Below the pieces are notes generated by a model. It was given only the letters and a program-made list of their open reading frames with translations, searched no databases and was not told the DNA's origin. A program made the translations under genes and the position numbers. 64,000 bases of DNA from Burkholderia sp. Bp9143 (GTDB lineage Bacteria; Pseudomonadota; Gammaproteobacteria; Burkholderiales; Burkholderiaceae): NCBI RefSeq assembly GCF_003853645.1, contig NZ_QTPO01000006.1, positions 124,001 to 188,000 of the forward strand, given 5' to 3'. Of the stretch, positions 9,343-19,743 are shown in pieces; position 1 is the first letter of the stretch; each line of letters opens with the position of its first letter.

Positions 9343-10119
9343 ATGGGCCAGATCACCCTTTCCCTCAAGGACGACACGCTTGCGTCCCTGCGCAAGGACT
9401 ACGACGCGTTCGTGCGCGTGTCGCTGAAACTCGACCCGCAGTTCGCGACGCCGTCGTTCGAGGATTTCCTGCGCGCCAAGCTGCTCGACAACATGGTGCC
9501 GCTGACCGAGCATGCCGTGCAGCGGATGCTCGAGGGCGGCCAGTACGCGTGGGCGAAGCGCACGCTTGACAAGGAATTCCCGGACGTCGTCGCGATCCTG
9601 ATGCGGCAGGCCGGCGAATTCGGCTTCGGCTTCGCGTCGCGCTCCGAATGGACGCCCGACGAGCTCGCGAAGGCGTGCCGCGACTGGGCCAAGGCGATCG
9701 TCGCCGAAGCGCAGGGCGACGCGTCGCTCGTCGATCCGCTCGCGGCGCAGATCAAGAGCGCGGTGCACGACATCCAGGCGCTCGAGGAAACGATGCAGAC
9801 GCCCGCATGGCGGCTCGCGGAATCGCTGCGCCAGCGCATCTACGAGGCAAAGCTCGCGTGCGAGATGAGCGTCGGCAGCGCCGCGCGCGACAAGCTCGGC
9901 GAACTGCGCGGCCTGCTGCGGCTCGGGCTCGCGCACGGCTCGTTCCAGAAACAGGAAGCGCAGCAGATCATGGAATACCTGCGGCTGCTGAAGCCCGAGA
10001 TCTTCGTCGACGAGCCGTACGACGTATTCGCGCGGCTCGCCGCGTGGCTGCGCAGCGTGTTTACGCCGTCCGCCGCACAGCCGGCGCATGGACCGGGGCC
10101 GGAACAGCGCCGGCCATGA
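9343..10119 (+). CDS. Conserved hypothetical protein, helical
   Basis: 258 residues, mostly charged alpha helix, with no signal peptide and no membrane segment. The start MGQITLSLKDDTLASLRKDY looks like a ribbon-helix-helix or coiled segment. The rest has regularly spaced Leu, Arg and Glu. I do not recognise a family. It is flanked by azlD on the left and a strong hairpin on the right, and is probably transcribed alone. Codon use is that of the host core, so it is not recently acquired. Confidence 0.75.
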   Translation: MGQITLSLKDDTLASLRKDYDAFVRVSLKLDPQFATPSFEDFLRAKLLDNMVPLTEHAVQRMLEGGQYAWAKRTLDKEFPDVVAILMRQAGEFGFGFASRSEWTPDELAKACRDWAKAIVAEAQGDASLVDPLAAQIKSAVHDIQALEETMQTPAWRLAESLRQRIYEAKLACEMSVGSAARDKLGELRGLLRLGLAHGSFQKQEAQQIMEYLRLLKPEIFVDEPYDVFARLAAWLRSVFTPSAAQPAHGPGPEQRRP

Positions 10120-10143
10120 CGGCCCGCCTCCACGCATGAAGAA

Positions 10144-10174
10144 CGGCCCGGTTCGCGCGAAGCGAACCGGGCCG
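10144..10174. terminator. Strong hairpin between convergent genes
   Basis: A perfect 13-bp GC-rich stem (10144-10156 with 10162-10174) and a 5-nt loop, lying between two converging genes. There is no T-tract, so the terminator role is inferred from position. Confidence 0.6.
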
Positions 10175-10236
10175 CGGTGCGATCGCCGTCACGACGCGCC
10201 GTCCGGGGCGAGCGCCGTGCGACGTCGGGGTGCCGC

Positions 10237-10647
10237 TTACTGCGCGGCGCCCGAGGCCGATGCACCGCCCTGCACGCCGGCCGACGCGCCGCCTTCGACC
10301 GCTTCGTCGCCCACCTTCGACTTCGCCGAGCCTGCGTGGTGCTTGGCCGACTTCATCGCATGCTTCGCGTGCTTCTTGGCCGAGTGGACCGACGACGCCG
10401 CCGTATCCTGCGCGCCGTCGGCTGCCGCACCGACCGCATCGGTCGCGCCGCCGACCGCATTGCCCGACGCGTTCGCGCCGGCACCACCCTGCATACCCGC
10501 ACCGGTGCCTGCCCCTGCTGCCGGCGCCTGCGTCTGCACGCCGGCGCCCGCGGTGCCCTGTGCCGCGACGCCAGTCTGCGCGAATGCGGCCGAAGTGGCG
10601 AACGCCGTCAGCGCGGCACCGATCAGCATCGTACGAATCTTGGACAT
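10237..10647 (-). CDS. Secreted Ala/Gly-rich protein with Lys/His-rich tail
   Basis: 136 residues with a Sec signal peptide (1-23, cut AFA/Q). The mature chain is low complexity: a Gly/Ala/Gln-rich stretch (24-75), then a cationic segment of Lys, His and Ala (about 85-108), then another Gly/Ala tail. AGGAGG stands 6 bp before the ATG. No enzymatic domain is visible. The basic repeat resembles small periplasmic or surface proteins that bind anions or nucleic acid, but that is only a suggestion. Confidence 0.7.
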   Translation of the reverse strand: MSKIRTMLIGAALTAFATSAAFAQTGVAAQGTAGAGVQTQAPAAGAGTGAGMQGGAGANASGNAVGGATDAVGAAADGAQDTAASSVHSAKKHAKHAMKSAKHHAGSAKSKVGDEAVEGGASAGVQGGASASGAAQ

Positions 10648-10928
10648 GACAATCCTCCTCAAGAAGTTGTGGGCGCGAACCGCCTCGATGCGGTCCGTCG
10701 CGTCCCCTGCCGCAACACGCAGCAGGTACGACGAAAGACCCGCGGGCCACCCGGCAGGTTCTCGAATCTCTCAGACTGTTACCCACCGTTTCATTTGCTG
10801 ACGAATCGCTCACAGTCCTTAACAACTGCGGCCCCGCGAACCTGCACGAACGTCCGCGCTCGCGCGCCGGGCCGCGGTGCCGTATGATGCGGGGCGATTC
10901 CTCCCGCGCATCGCGCGCTTCCTTCGTC

Positions 10929-11147
10929 ATGCCCAATCTGGATTTCACGCTGACCGGCGAATACGTCGAACTGCACAACCTTCTCAAGATCACCGGCCTC
11001 GCGGACAGCGGCGGCACCGCGAAGATGTTCGTCGCGTCCGGCGCGGTGAAAGTCGACGGCGTGGTCGAGCTGCGCAAGACCTGCAAGATCCGCGCGGGCC
11101 AGGTCGTGCTGTTCGGCGATACGCGGATCGCGGTTCACGACGCATAG
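10929..11147 (+). CDS. S4-domain RNA-binding protein (YbcJ-like)
   Basis: 72 residues forming one S4 RNA-binding fold: YVELHNLLKITGLADSGG, AKMFVASGAVKVDGVVE, then RKTCKIRAGQVVLF. This matches the small YbcJ/RlbA group of single-domain S4 proteins. The ATG at 10929 gives the family-length product; the frame opens at 10884. It is a single gene between the secreted protein and the MATE exporter. Confidence 0.85.
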   Translation: MPNLDFTLTGEYVELHNLLKITGLADSGGTAKMFVASGAVKVDGVVELRKTCKIRAGQVVLFGDTRIAVHDA

Positions 11148-11276
11148 CGGTTCCCCCTGACCGTGACATGGCCATCGGCGCGCGCGTTCGACACCGTTCG
11201 AATAAAGCCGTAAGCTAGCCGTCTCTCAAAATAAATACAGACAGCGCGGGCCCGCACCCGCGCGAGCGCCCATTCC

Positions 11277-12665
11277 ATGTCGCATTCCGGTCTTACGCGG
11301 ACGGCCGCCGCGCCGCCGTCCCTGTCCAGTCATGCCGCCGATACCGCGCGCCTCGCCGCGCCGCTCGCGATCGCGCAACTCTCGCAGATGGCGATGAGCG
11401 TCACCGACACGGTGCTGCTCGGCTCGCTCGGCCCCGATTCGCTCGCGGCGGGCGGCCTCGGCGCGAACTTCTTCTTCGTCATCGTGACCGTGCTGCAAGG
11501 CGTGCTGTCGTCGGTCAGCGTGAGCGTCGCGCATGCGCGCGGCGCGCAGGCGGAACACCGCGTGCCGCACATCTACTGGACCGGCTTCGTGCTGTCCGTG
11601 CTGCTCGCGATTCCGGCGATCGTCGCGCTATCGCTGTCCGAACCGATCCTGCTGATGTTCCACGAGCCGCCGACGCTCGCGCACCACGTCGGCGAGTACA
11701 CTGGCATCCTGCGGTTCGCGGCGCTCGGCAGCCTGATCGGCGTCGGACTGATGCGCGCATTCCTGCCCGCGATCGGCGCCGCACGGCGGCTGCTGTGGGT
11801 GTCGATCGGCGGCGTCGGAATCAACGGCGTGCTGAACTACGGACTGATCCACGGCGCATTCGGCTTGCCGCGGCTCGGCTTCCTCGGCTCGGCGGTCGCG
11901 ACGACCATCACCATCTGGCTCACCGCGCTCGCGCTGATCTGGCTGCTGCACGGCCGCCAGCGGTTCCGCCATTTCGTGACCGCCGCCCGCCCGAAACTGC
12001 CCGTGATGGGCGAACTGATCGGCATCGGCTGGCCGGTGGCGATCACGTACGGGGTCGAATCGACGCTGTTTCTCGCCACGGGCCTGACCATCGGCGTGCT
12101 CGGCGCGACGTCGCTTGCCGCGCACCAGATCGCGCTGAACGTCGCGTCGGTCGCGTTCATGGTGCCGCTCGCGATCGGCCAGGCCGCCAACGTGCGGGTC
12201 GGCTATTGGGTCGGCGCTGGCCAGCCGGTCGCCGCGCGGCATGCGGGTTTCGTCGCGCTCGGTCTCGGCGTCGCGTTCATGTCGCTGTCGGGGCTCGTGC
12301 TGATCGTCGCGCCGCATGCGATCGTCGGCCTGTACCTGCACCTCGACGATCCGGCCAACGCGGCGACTGTGTCGCTAGCCGCGTCGCTCCTCGGCATCGC
12401 CGCGGTGTTCCAGATTGTCGACGGAATGCAGACTGTCGGGTCGGGCGCGCTGCGCGGGCTGCGGGATACACGCATCCCGATGCTCGCGGCGACCCTCGGC
12501 TACTGGGGCATCGGCTTCCCGACCGGCTACTGGCTGGCGTTCCATGCAGGCCTCGGTGCACGCGGCCTGTGGTGGGGGCTCGCGGCCGGCCTCGCAAGCG
12601 TCGCCGTGCTGATGGCCTGGCGCTTTCATCTGAAGACCGCGTCCCTCGTCGCATCGACGCGCTGA
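11277..12665 (+). CDS. norM: MATE-family multidrug efflux transporter (NorM-like)
   Basis: 462 residues with twelve predicted membrane helices in two halves. The first half has LAAPLAIAQLSQMAMSVTDTVLLGSLG, the second GIGWPVAITYGVESTLFLATGL, the expected paired MATE repeats. NorM proteins expel cationic drugs in exchange for Na+ or H+. A 26-residue Ser/Ala-rich cytoplasmic leader precedes helix 1. No regulator is adjacent, and fumC follows after 141 bp. Confidence 0.92.
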   Translation: MSHSGLTRTAAAPPSLSSHAADTARLAAPLAIAQLSQMAMSVTDTVLLGSLGPDSLAAGGLGANFFFVIVTVLQGVLSSVSVSVAHARGAQAEHRVPHIYWTGFVLSVLLAIPAIVALSLSEPILLMFHEPPTLAHHVGEYTGILRFAALGSLIGVGLMRAFLPAIGAARRLLWVSIGGVGINGVLNYGLIHGAFGLPRLGFLGSAVATTITIWLTALALIWLLHGRQRFRHFVTAARPKLPVMGELIGIGWPVAITYGVESTLFLATGLTIGVLGATSLAAHQIALNVASVAFMVPLAIGQAANVRVGYWVGAGQPVAARHAGFVALGLGVAFMSLSGLVLIVAPHAIVGLYLHLDDPANAATVSLAASLLGIAAVFQIVDGMQTVGSGALRGLRDTRIPMLAATLGYWGIGFPTGYWLAFHAGLGARGLWWGLAAGLASVAVLMAWRFHLKTASLVASTR

Positions 12666-12806
12666 GCGCGACACGACGCGAAATCGCGGCTGGCGCTATG
12701 CTTGTCGGCTGAAGACTCACGACGCCGCGCCAGCGGCGCGACTGCCTCACGATACGCCAGACGCCGCGCGACGCGCGGCCTTTCCCCTTCCCAAGAGGAG
12801 TGCATC

Positions 12807-14201
12807 ATGAACGAAGCAGTTCGGATGGAACGCGATACGTTCGGCGAGATCGCCGTGCCGGCCAACCGGCTCTGGGGCGCGCAGACCGAGCGCTCGCTGC
12901 AGAATTTCCGGATCTCGACGGAAAAGCAGTCGCCCGAGCTGATCCACGCACTCGCGATCGTCAAGCGCGCCGGCGCCGCCGTGAACCAGTCGCTCGGCGT
13001 GCTGGCAGACGACAAGGCGCGCGCGATCATCGACGCGGCCGACGAGATCATCGCGGGCAAGCATCCGCGCGAATTCCCGCTCGCCGTGTGGCAGACGGGC
13101 TCCGGCACGCAGACCAACATGAACCTCAACGAGGTGATCGCGAACCGGGCGAGCGAACTGCTCGGCGGCGAGCGCGGCGAAGCACGCAAGGTCCACCCGA
13201 ACGACGACGTGAACCGCGGCCAGTCGTCGAACGACGTGTTCCCGACCGCGATGCACGTCGCGGCCGCCTACGCGATCGTCAACCACCTGCTGCCCGCGCT
13301 GCGCACGCTGCGCGCGACACTCGACGCGAAGTCGAAGGCCTTCGCCGACATCGTGAAGATCGGCCGCACGCACCTGCAGGACGCGACGCCGCTCACGCTC
13401 GGGCAGGAATTTTCCGGCTACGTCGCGCAACTCGACCAGGGCGTCCGGCACGTCGAATCGGCGCTGCCGCACCTGTACGAACTCGCGCTCGGCGGCACCG
13501 CCGTCGGCACCGGGCTGAACGCGCATCCGGAGTTCGCGGTGCGCGTGGCCGACGAGATCGGCCGACTGACGAAGCTGCCGTTCGTGACCGCGCCGAGCAA
13601 GTTCGAGGTGATGGCGGCCGCTGACGCTCTGGTGTTCGCGCACGGTGCGCTGAAGACGGTCGCGGCCGGCCTGATGAAGATCACCAACGACGTCCGTTGG
13701 CTCGCGAGCGGGCCGCGCTGCGGACTCGGCGAACTGTCGATTCCGGAAAACGAACCGGGCAGCTCGATCATGCCGGGCAAGGTGAACCCGACGCAGTCGG
13801 AAGCCGTGACGATGCTGTGCTGCCAGGTGTTCGGCAACGACGTCGCGGTGAACGTCGGCGGCGCCAGCGGCAATTTCGAACTGAACGTGTTCCGGCCGAT
13901 GATCGCGCACAACGTGCTGCAGTCGGTGCGGCTGCTCGCCGACGGCGCGCAGAGCTTCAACGACCACTGCGCGGTGGGCATCGAGCCGAACCGCGCGCGC
14001 ATCGACCTGCTGCTGAACGAATCGCTGATGCTCGTGACGGCGCTCAATCCGCACATCGGCTACGACAAGGCCGCGCAGATCGCGAAGAAGGCGCACAAGG
14101 ACGGCTCGACGCTGAAGGCCGCCGCGCTGGCGCTCGGCTACCTGACCGAGGCGGAATTCGACGCGTGGGTACGCCCCGAAGAGATGATCGGATCGCAGTA
14201 A
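12807..14201 (+). CDS. fumC: Class II fumarate hydratase
   Basis: 464 residues. It interconverts fumarate and L-malate in the TCA cycle without an iron-sulphur cluster. The superfamily signature [10 protein letters not shown] is at 318-327, with the catalytic serine in the mobile loop, and the second histidine motif GRTHLQDA places H189. [14 protein letters not shown] (97-110) is the substrate-binding stretch. AAGAGGAG lies 6 bp before the ATG. The frame continues upstream to 12702, but family alignment begins at [10 protein letters not shown]. Confidence 0.97.
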   Translation: MNEAVRMERDTFGEIAVPANRLWGAQTERSLQNFRISTEKQSPELIHALAIVKRAGAAVNQSLGVLADDKARAIIDAADEIIAGKHPREFPLAVWQTGSGTQTNMNLNEVIANRASELLGGERGEARKVHPNDDVNRGQSSNDVFPTAMHVAAAYAIVNHLLPALRTLRATLDAKSKAFADIVKIGRTHLQDATPLTLGQEFSGYVAQLDQGVRHVESALPHLYELALGGTAVGTGLNAHPEFAVRVADEIGRLTKLPFVTAPSKFEVMAAADALVFAHGALKTVAAGLMKITNDVRWLASGPRCGLGELSIPENEPGSSIMPGKVNPTQSEAVTMLCCQVFGNDVAVNVGGASGNFELNVFRPMIAHNVLQSVRLLADGAQSFNDHCAVGIEPNRARIDLLLNESLMLVTALNPHIGYDKAAQIAKKAHKDGSTLKAAALALGYLTEAEFDAWVRPEEMIGSQ

Positions 14202-14255
14202 TCGCGCATCCGACGCGATGACGGGCGCGGCGCGCATGCGCGGCGCCCGTAGTCG

Positions 14256-14768
14256 TCAGACGGTGCCCTTCGCCACTTCCTCGGGTTTCATCTCGACGAT
14301 CTTGTCGAGCGCGGCGCGCACGTCGGCCGCATACTTCGCGAGCACCTTCTGCTCGTCCGTCTCGGGCACGAACGGCGGCACCGGCACCGGGTTGCCGTTC
14401 TCGTCGACCGCGACGAACACAACCAGGCAGTCGGTCGTCTGGCGCAGCACGCCTCCCTTCGGATCGCCGGCGTGCACGGACACATGGATGTGCATGCTGG
14501 TGCGGCCCGTCGCGACGACGCGCGCCTTCAGTTCGACCAGGTTGCCGACGAGAATCGGACGCTGGAAGCGGATGTTGCCGACGCTGACCGTCACGCAATA
14601 GCGGCTCGACCAGACCGCCGCGCACGCATACGCGACCTCGTCGATCCACTTCATCAGCGCGCCGCCATGCACCTTGCCGCCGAAGTTCACGGACGACGGC
14701 TCGGCGAGGAAGCGGAATACGGTTTCGGTGCGGTCGAGGGCGGCCGGTACGGGGGACGGTTGGGACAT
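14256..14768 (-). CDS. Acyl-CoA thioesterase, hotdog fold (YciA-like)
   Basis: 170 residues with one hotdog domain: NFGGKVHGGALMKWIDEVAYACA carries the conserved Asn28, His34 and Asp43 of acyl-CoA hydrolases, followed by the strand VTVSVGNIRFQRPI. It hydrolyses acyl-CoA thioesters; chain length is not deducible. GGAG lies 9 bp before the ATG. It converges on fumC. The C-terminal extension of about 30 residues is acidic and Lys-rich. Confidence 0.88.
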   Translation of the reverse strand: MSQPSPVPAALDRTETVFRFLAEPSSVNFGGKVHGGALMKWIDEVAYACAAVWSSRYCVTVSVGNIRFQRPILVGNLVELKARVVATGRTSMHIHVSVHAGDPKGGVLRQTTDCLVVFVAVDENGNPVPVPPFVPETDEQKVLAKYAADVRAALDKIVEMKPEEVAKGTV

Positions 14769-14911
14769 CGTGGTAGCTCCAGGCGGCGGGGGCACGGCAA
14801 TCGGCGCATTATACGTTGCGCTGCGACAATACGTCGCGGTGCCCGCCGCGCGGCCGCGACGGCCGCCCGCCCGCGCGTTGAACCGGCAACGGCACAGGAA
14901 ATCGGTGCCCG

Positions 14912-15052
14912 TCAGCGGCGCACCGTGATTCCCTGATCGATCGTCCCGTACATCTCGAGGCTGCCACCCCGCTCGCCGGCGGCGCCCGCACCGCCCTGCG
15001 CACAGGCCGCACAGAGGAGCGCGGCCGCCAACAGGCAGAAAATCGTCTTCAT
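14912..15052 (-). CDS. Small putative lipoprotein
   Basis: 46 residues starting MKTIFCLLAAALLCAACAQGG. The hydrophobic leader followed by an AAC box suggests lipidation at Cys17. The mature part is only about 30 residues and Gly-rich, ending TIDQGITVRR. The true start is taken as the ATG at 15052, since the 42 residues upstream in frame are Arg-rich and signal-free. No function is apparent. Confidence 0.6.
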   Translation of the reverse strand: MKTIFCLLAAALLCAACAQGGAGAAGERGGSLEMYGTIDQGITVRR

Positions 15053-15230
15053 CGTTGCATCGTGTCGCATCCGGCGGCCCACTGCCGCCGCGTCCGGCCA
15101 TTCTACGCGTGCGCAGCCGGCGACCGCGGGTCGTACACCGCCCCGCCGCATCCGACATTTCATCCGAACACGAAACATCGAATGCGCGCAGCGCCTACAC
15201 TGCAGTCATTCCGCCTGACGAGACACGACG

Positions 15231-15938
15231 ATGACCGATCAAGACGACCACCACTTTCCGGGCCTGAGCCGGATCGGCGCACTGATCGCCGATCCGGGGC
15301 GCGCCGCGATGCTATGGGTACTGATGGACGGCAGCGCGCGGCCGGCCGGCGAACTGACGATGATCGCGGGGCTGTCACCGTCCGCGGCGAGCGCGCACCT
15401 CGCACGCCTGACCGAAGGCGGCCTGCTTGCGCTCGACGTGCGCGGCCGGCACCGCTACTACCGGCTCGCGTCGGCCGACATCGCGGCGTCGCTCGAAGCG
15501 CTCGCGAACGTGGCCCGCGCGGCCGCGCCGAACCGTCCGGTGCCCCCGCCGTCGCGCACGGTGCCGGCCGAGCTGCGCTACGCGCGCACGTGCTACGACC
15601 ACATGGCCGGCGAGCTCGCGGTTCGCATCTTCGACGGGCTCACCGCACGCGGCTGGCTGCAAGCGGACGGCGACGCGATCGAGACCACCGAGCTCGGCAC
15701 GCAGGCACTCGCGGGCTGGGGCATCGACGTCGCGCAGCAGCGCACGCGCCGGCGCCGCTTCGCATGCGGCTGCCTCGACTGGAGCGAGCGCCGCGCGCAT
15801 CTCGGCGGCGCGCTCGGCGCCGCACTGCTCGACAGCTTCTGCGCACACGGCTGGATCGAGCGCGCCGCACGGCCGCGCGTGTTGCGCGTCACCGTGCCCG
15901 GACAGCAGGTTTTCGACGACTGGCTTACGTCCGCTTGA
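15231..15938 (+). CDS. ArsR-family winged-helix regulator
   Basis: 235 residues. The N-terminal third is a winged helix of ArsR type: IADPGRAAMLWVLMDG, ELTMIAGLSPSAASAHLARL (recognition helix), and GGLLALDVRGRHRYYRLA (wing). The rest is a longer effector part with Cys at positions in YARTCYDHM and FACGCLDWSERR, seen in ArsR proteins that act on small-molecule or oxidative stress targets. It stands 163 bp before the DUF6600 gene with no obvious operon partner. Confidence 0.88.
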   Translation: MTDQDDHHFPGLSRIGALIADPGRAAMLWVLMDGSARPAGELTMIAGLSPSAASAHLARLTEGGLLALDVRGRHRYYRLASADIAASLEALANVARAAAPNRPVPPPSRTVPAELRYARTCYDHMAGELAVRIFDGLTARGWLQADGDAIETTELGTQALAGWGIDVAQQRTRRRRFACGCLDWSERRAHLGGALGAALLDSFCAHGWIERAARPRVLRVTVPGQQVFDDWLTSA

Positions 15939-16100
15939 CGCGCACATTGCGACCGGACGACAACGGCAAGCGATGGACAGGTTTTGTTACATCGCGTGCC
16001 ATCCGGCTTACAAAACACCGAGCACTGAAACAGGCCGAGCGGATATTGTGAATTCAACGGCACGAATCGACGCGCCGCGATAACGACGAAGACGCTCATT

Positions 16101-18623
16101 ATGGCCCCCCTGTTCACGCTCAAGCGCACCGCCCGCTGCACGCTGCTCGCGATCGCCGCGCTGGCGACCCTGCCCCCCGCATTCGCGCAAGCGACACAGG
16201 CCGCGGCGTATGCGACGGCCGCCCGGCAGCCGGGCGGCGATCCGCCGAGCCGCGTCGCCCGGCTCAACTACATGTCGGGTGCCGTGACGACGGAACCCGC
16301 CGGCACCGATACGTGGTCGTACGCCGCCGTGAACCGGCCGCTGACGACCGGCGACCAGCTGTGGAACGATGCCGGCGCGCGCTCGGAACTGCACATCGGC
16401 TCGACCGCGGTGCGACTCGGTGAATCGACGAGCCTGTCGGTGCTGAACCTCGACGACACCACGACGCAGTTGAAGGTCGGGCTCGGCACCGCATCGACGC
16501 ACGTGCGCGATCTGCCGTCCGGCGGGTCGTACGAAATCGATACGCCCAATCTTGCGCTCGGCATCACCAGCCCCGGCGACTATCGCGTCGATGTCGCGCC
16601 GAACGGCGCAAGCACGACGGTCACCGTGCGCAGCGGCGCCGCAACCGTCTACGGCAGCAACGGGCAGTATCCGCTGTCGCCCGGGCAGCAGGTCGTGTTC
16701 ACCGGCACCGACCTGCAGGTCGCTCAGCAATCGGCCGCGCCGAACCCCGATGCACTCGACCAGTGGGCCGCCGGCCGCGATGCGACCGAGCAGCGCTCGG
16801 TGTCGGCCCGCTACGTATCGCGCGACGTGCCGGGCTACCAGGATCTCGACGCGAACGGCACGTGGCGCGAAACCCCGAATTACGGCGAGGTCTGGGTGCC
16901 GAACGACACGCCGGCCGACTGGGCGCCGTATCACGACGGTCACTGGATCTGGCAGGCGCCGTGGGGCTGGACGTGGGTCGACGATGCGCCGTGGGGCTTC
17001 GCACCCTATCACTACGGCCGCTGGGCCTACGTCGACGACAGCTGGGCGTGGGTGCCCGGCCCGATGGTCGTCAGTCAGCCCCCCGTTTACGCGCCCGCGC
17101 TCGTCGCGTTCGTGGGCGGCGGCGGCGGTCCCGACTGGAGCGTCGCGCTGACGGTCGGCGGCGTCGCCGCGGCCGGCTGCGCATGGTTCGCACTCGGCCC
17201 GGGCGAACCCTGGCATCCCGGCTGGGGCGGCTGGAGCCCGCATTACTACGACCGCGTGAACCGGAACATCGTGGTCAACAACGTCACGGTGAACAAGACC
17301 GTGAACGTGACGAACATCACCAACATCACGAACATCAACAAGACGTACGTGAACTTCCGCGCGCCGCACGCGATCACGGCCGTGCCGGCGTCCGCGTTCG
17401 TGCACGGCCAGCCGGTCGCGCACTTCTCGCAACGCGTCGATCCGCAGCAATGGCGCAACGCGCACGTGATGCCGGGCACGCCCGGCATTGCGCCGGTGCG
17501 CCAGAGCTTTACCGGCGGACTGCGCACGGCCAGCTACCGCCCGCCGGCGGCGATCGGACAGCACGCGTTCGTCGCGACGCGCAATCCGGCGGTGCCGGCC
17601 GCGTTTCGCGACCAGACGGCCGCCCATCTCGCACGGCAGGGCGGCCACGTGCCTGGCGCGGGCGCACCGGTCGTGAGGACGAGCGTGCCGGCCGACTATC
17701 AGGCTCGCCCGGTCCGCGTTCCGGGCAACCCGAAAGCCGGTGCATGGGCGATGCGCAACGTGCAACTCGTGAATCCGCACGGTCCCGTCGTGCAACCGGC
17801 GCACGCGCCACGCGAAGGCCAGCCGGCCCCGGCACAGGCACAGGCGCAGGCACTGGCCGCACGGCCGGGCGCGCCAATGCCGGTCGTGCCGAATGGCGCG
17901 CGGCCGATGAACCGCGAAGCCCCCAATGCGCCGCATTTCGCCAACGGCGCCATGCCGCAGGCGCCGGGCAATCCGGCTCCGCGTCAGGCATTGGGCCCCG
18001 GAAATGGCGTCCCGCATCCGCCGACGGCCGCCAACGAGCCGACCGGGCGCGACAACCCGCATGCAGCGGCGGCGCCCGCGCCCGCGTGGATGCAGCCGCA
18101 CACGCCGATGGAGCGTCAACGCACGACGCCGCCGACGGCACTCCACGCAGCGGGACAGAACGCACTGCCGCCCGTGCGCAGCGCGGCGCCGGTCCCGCAT
18201 CCGGAAGCCGCGCCCGGTACGCAACCCGGCGGGCGGCAGGAAACGCCACGCGCGTTGCCGCAACCGCGACTCGACACGACCGCGCAGATTCCGCAGCCGC
18301 GTCCGCGTCCCGATTTCGCGGCACCGGCCCAGCATGCGCAGCCGCGGCCCGAACGAGTCGCTCCGGCGCCGCAACCGCGTCCCGAATTCGCGCAACCGGC
18401 ACCGCGCCGCGAAGTCGCGCCGCCGCACGTGAACGAGTACCGCCCGCCCGCGCCCGCCGTCCATGAAATGCCGCGACCGCAGCCGCAGGCCCCGCGCATG
18501 GAGCCGCGGCCGTCGATGCCCGCGCCGCACATGGAACCGCGGCCGCAACCGGCACCGCGTGTCGAGGCACCGCACCCGAGCAATCCACCGCCCGGCGGCC
18601 ACGACGAACGGCGCCACCAGTAA
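16101..18623 (+). CDS. FecR/DUF6600-type exported protein with Pro-rich tail
   Basis: 840 residues. A signal peptide (1-29, cut AFA/Q) leads to a FecR-like beta domain (about 50-205, with VGLGTASTHVRDLPSGGSYE). A Trp-rich DUF6600 block follows (about 245-320), in which WAPY, WIWQAPWGW and WAWVPG repeat. Next come a helix with GGGGGPDW (about 338-346), an Asn/Thr/Ile-rich run near 395-420, and a Pro/Ala/Arg-rich disordered tail from about 560 to the end. Such proteins are presumed surface or periplasmic scaffolds; no enzymatic role is known. A large antisense frame over it is a composition artefact. Confidence 0.85.
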   Translation: MAPLFTLKRTARCTLLAIAALATLPPAFAQATQAAAYATAARQPGGDPPSRVARLNYMSGAVTTEPAGTDTWSYAAVNRPLTTGDQLWNDAGARSELHIGSTAVRLGESTSLSVLNLDDTTTQLKVGLGTASTHVRDLPSGGSYEIDTPNLALGITSPGDYRVDVAPNGASTTVTVRSGAATVYGSNGQYPLSPGQQVVFTGTDLQVAQQSAAPNPDALDQWAAGRDATEQRSVSARYVSRDVPGYQDLDANGTWRETPNYGEVWVPNDTPADWAPYHDGHWIWQAPWGWTWVDDAPWGFAPYHYGRWAYVDDSWAWVPGPMVVSQPPVYAPALVAFVGGGGGPDWSVALTVGGVAAAGCAWFALGPGEPWHPGWGGWSPHYYDRVNRNIVVNNVTVNKTVNVTNITNITNINKTYVNFRAPHAITAVPASAFVHGQPVAHFSQRVDPQQWRNAHVMPGTPGIAPVRQSFTGGLRTASYRPPAAIGQHAFVATRNPAVPAAFRDQTAAHLARQGGHVPGAGAPVVRTSVPADYQARPVRVPGNPKAGAWAMRNVQLVNPHGPVVQPAHAPREGQPAPAQAQAQALAARPGAPMPVVPNGARPMNREAPNAPHFANGAMPQAPGNPAPRQALGPGNGVPHPPTAANEPTGRDNPHAAAAPAPAWMQPHTPMERQRTTPPTALHAAGQNALPPVRSAAPVPHPEAAPGTQPGGRQETPRALPQPRLDTTAQIPQPRPRPDFAAPAQHAQPRPERVAPAPQPRPEFAQPAPRREVAPPHVNEYRPPAPAVHEMPRPQPQAPRMEPRPSMPAPHMEPRPQPAPRVEAPHPSNPPPGGHDERRHQ

Positions 18624-18642
18624 CCGCGCCCGATGAAACGGA

Positions 18643-18677
18643 AAGGCCCGACCGGCGAGTGCCGGTCGGGCCTTCTT
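18643..18677. terminator. Bidirectional terminator between DUF6600 gene and thyA
   Basis: A perfect 14-bp stem, AAGGCCCGACCGGC (18643-18656), loop GAGT, and its complement (18661-18674). It lies between two converging genes. Confidence 0.85.
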
Positions 18678-18729
18678 CATTCTGCCTGGCGCGGGCCGCA
18701 TCACCCACGCCGCCGTCGAACGTCGCGGC

Positions 18730-19701
18730 TCAGACCGCCATCGGCGCGGTCAGCGGCTCATGGTGCCGGTAGCCGACGAGCGAGAAATCGGACGGCTCGA
18801 TCTGCTCGAGCCATTCGGGCGCATAGACACCCGTCTCCGCGTAGTCCGGCACACGCTCGGCAATCTCGAGCCGCGGGCTGTCGTACGGCTCGCGCGTGAG
18901 CTGCTGCTGCAGCATGTCGAGCTGGTTCTCGTAGATGTGCGCGTCACCGATGAAATACGTGAACCAGCGCGGCGTGTAGCCCGTCAGCCGGCCGACGAGC
19001 GACAGCAGCGCGGCCCCTTCCGTCAGGTTGAACGGCGTGCCGAGCCCGACGTCGTTGCTGCGGATGTACAGGCACAGCGAAATCTCGCGCTTCGTGACAT
19101 TCGGCAGGAACTGATACAGCAGATGGCACGCGGGCAGCGCGATCTGGTCGAGTACGGCCGGATTCCATGCGTGAAACAGGATACGGCGGTCGGCCGGATT
19201 CTCCATGATCGTGTCGAGACACTGGCGCAGCTGGTCGATCGCCTTGTACAGCAGCACCTTCGGCACCCCGTCCTCATCGAAGCGCGTGACGATCCGGAAG
19301 CCGCGGCGCGTCGCGTCGGCGATCTGCGCATCGGCGCCCGCATCGAGCACCTTGTAGCCGGGCCACTGGCGCCATTGCACGCCGTACACGTCCCCCAGGT
19401 CGTCGACGCCCTGACGGTACGGGTTCGCGAGCCATTGCGCGTTGTCGTTCGCGTTCGCGTCCCACACCTTGCAGCCGAGCGCGCGGAAATCGGCCGCGCT
19501 GCGCGATGCACGCAGGAAACCGACCAGTTCGCCGATCGCGGACTTGAACGCGAGTTTCTTGGTCGTCACGGCCGGGAAACCTTGCTGTAGGTCGAACCGC
19601 AGCATCGCGCCGGGCATGCTGATGGTGCGGATGCCCGTGCGGTTCTCCTGCCAGGTGCCGGTGTCGAGGATGGTGCGAACGAGGTCGAGGTACTGTTTCA
19701 T
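18730..19701 (-). CDS. thyA: Thymidylate synthase
   Basis: 323 residues. It methylates dUMP to dTMP using methylene-tetrahydrofolate, which becomes dihydrofolate. The active-site Cys is C192 in [10 protein letters not shown]. The dUMP-binding Arg and Asn are in [14 protein letters not shown] and [12 protein letters not shown]. The protein is longer than the 264-residue E. coli enzyme because of an insertion around 115-150, as in many betaproteobacteria. folA, which regenerates tetrahydrofolate, lies 2.6 kb to the right, separated by the VpsR-like regulator and a small secreted protein. Confidence 0.96.
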   Translation of the reverse strand: MKQYLDLVRTILDTGTWQENRTGIRTISMPGAMLRFDLQQGFPAVTTKKLAFKSAIGELVGFLRASRSAADFRALGCKVWDANANDNAQWLANPYRQGVDDLGDVYGVQWRQWPGYKVLDAGADAQIADATRRGFRIVTRFDEDGVPKVLLYKAIDQLRQCLDTIMENPADRRILFHAWNPAVLDQIALPACHLLYQFLPNVTKREISLCLYIRSNDVGLGTPFNLTEGAALLSLVGRLTGYTPRWFTYFIGDAHIYENQLDMLQQQLTREPYDSPRLEIAERVPDYAETGVYAPEWLEQIEPSDFSLVGYRHHEPLTAPMAV

Positions 19702-19743
19702 GCGGGTTCCTTCGGCCGCGAGGGCGGCCGTTACCCGCCAATT

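Noticed and set aside
16008..18704. A long minus-strand open frame of about 900 codons over the DUF6600 gene
   Set aside because: Arg- and His-rich antisense shadow in a GC-rich gene, without RBS or any domain. Similar long shadows lie over azlCD (6983-8806), nhaD (2011-3528) and the sugar dehydrogenase (32841-34955).
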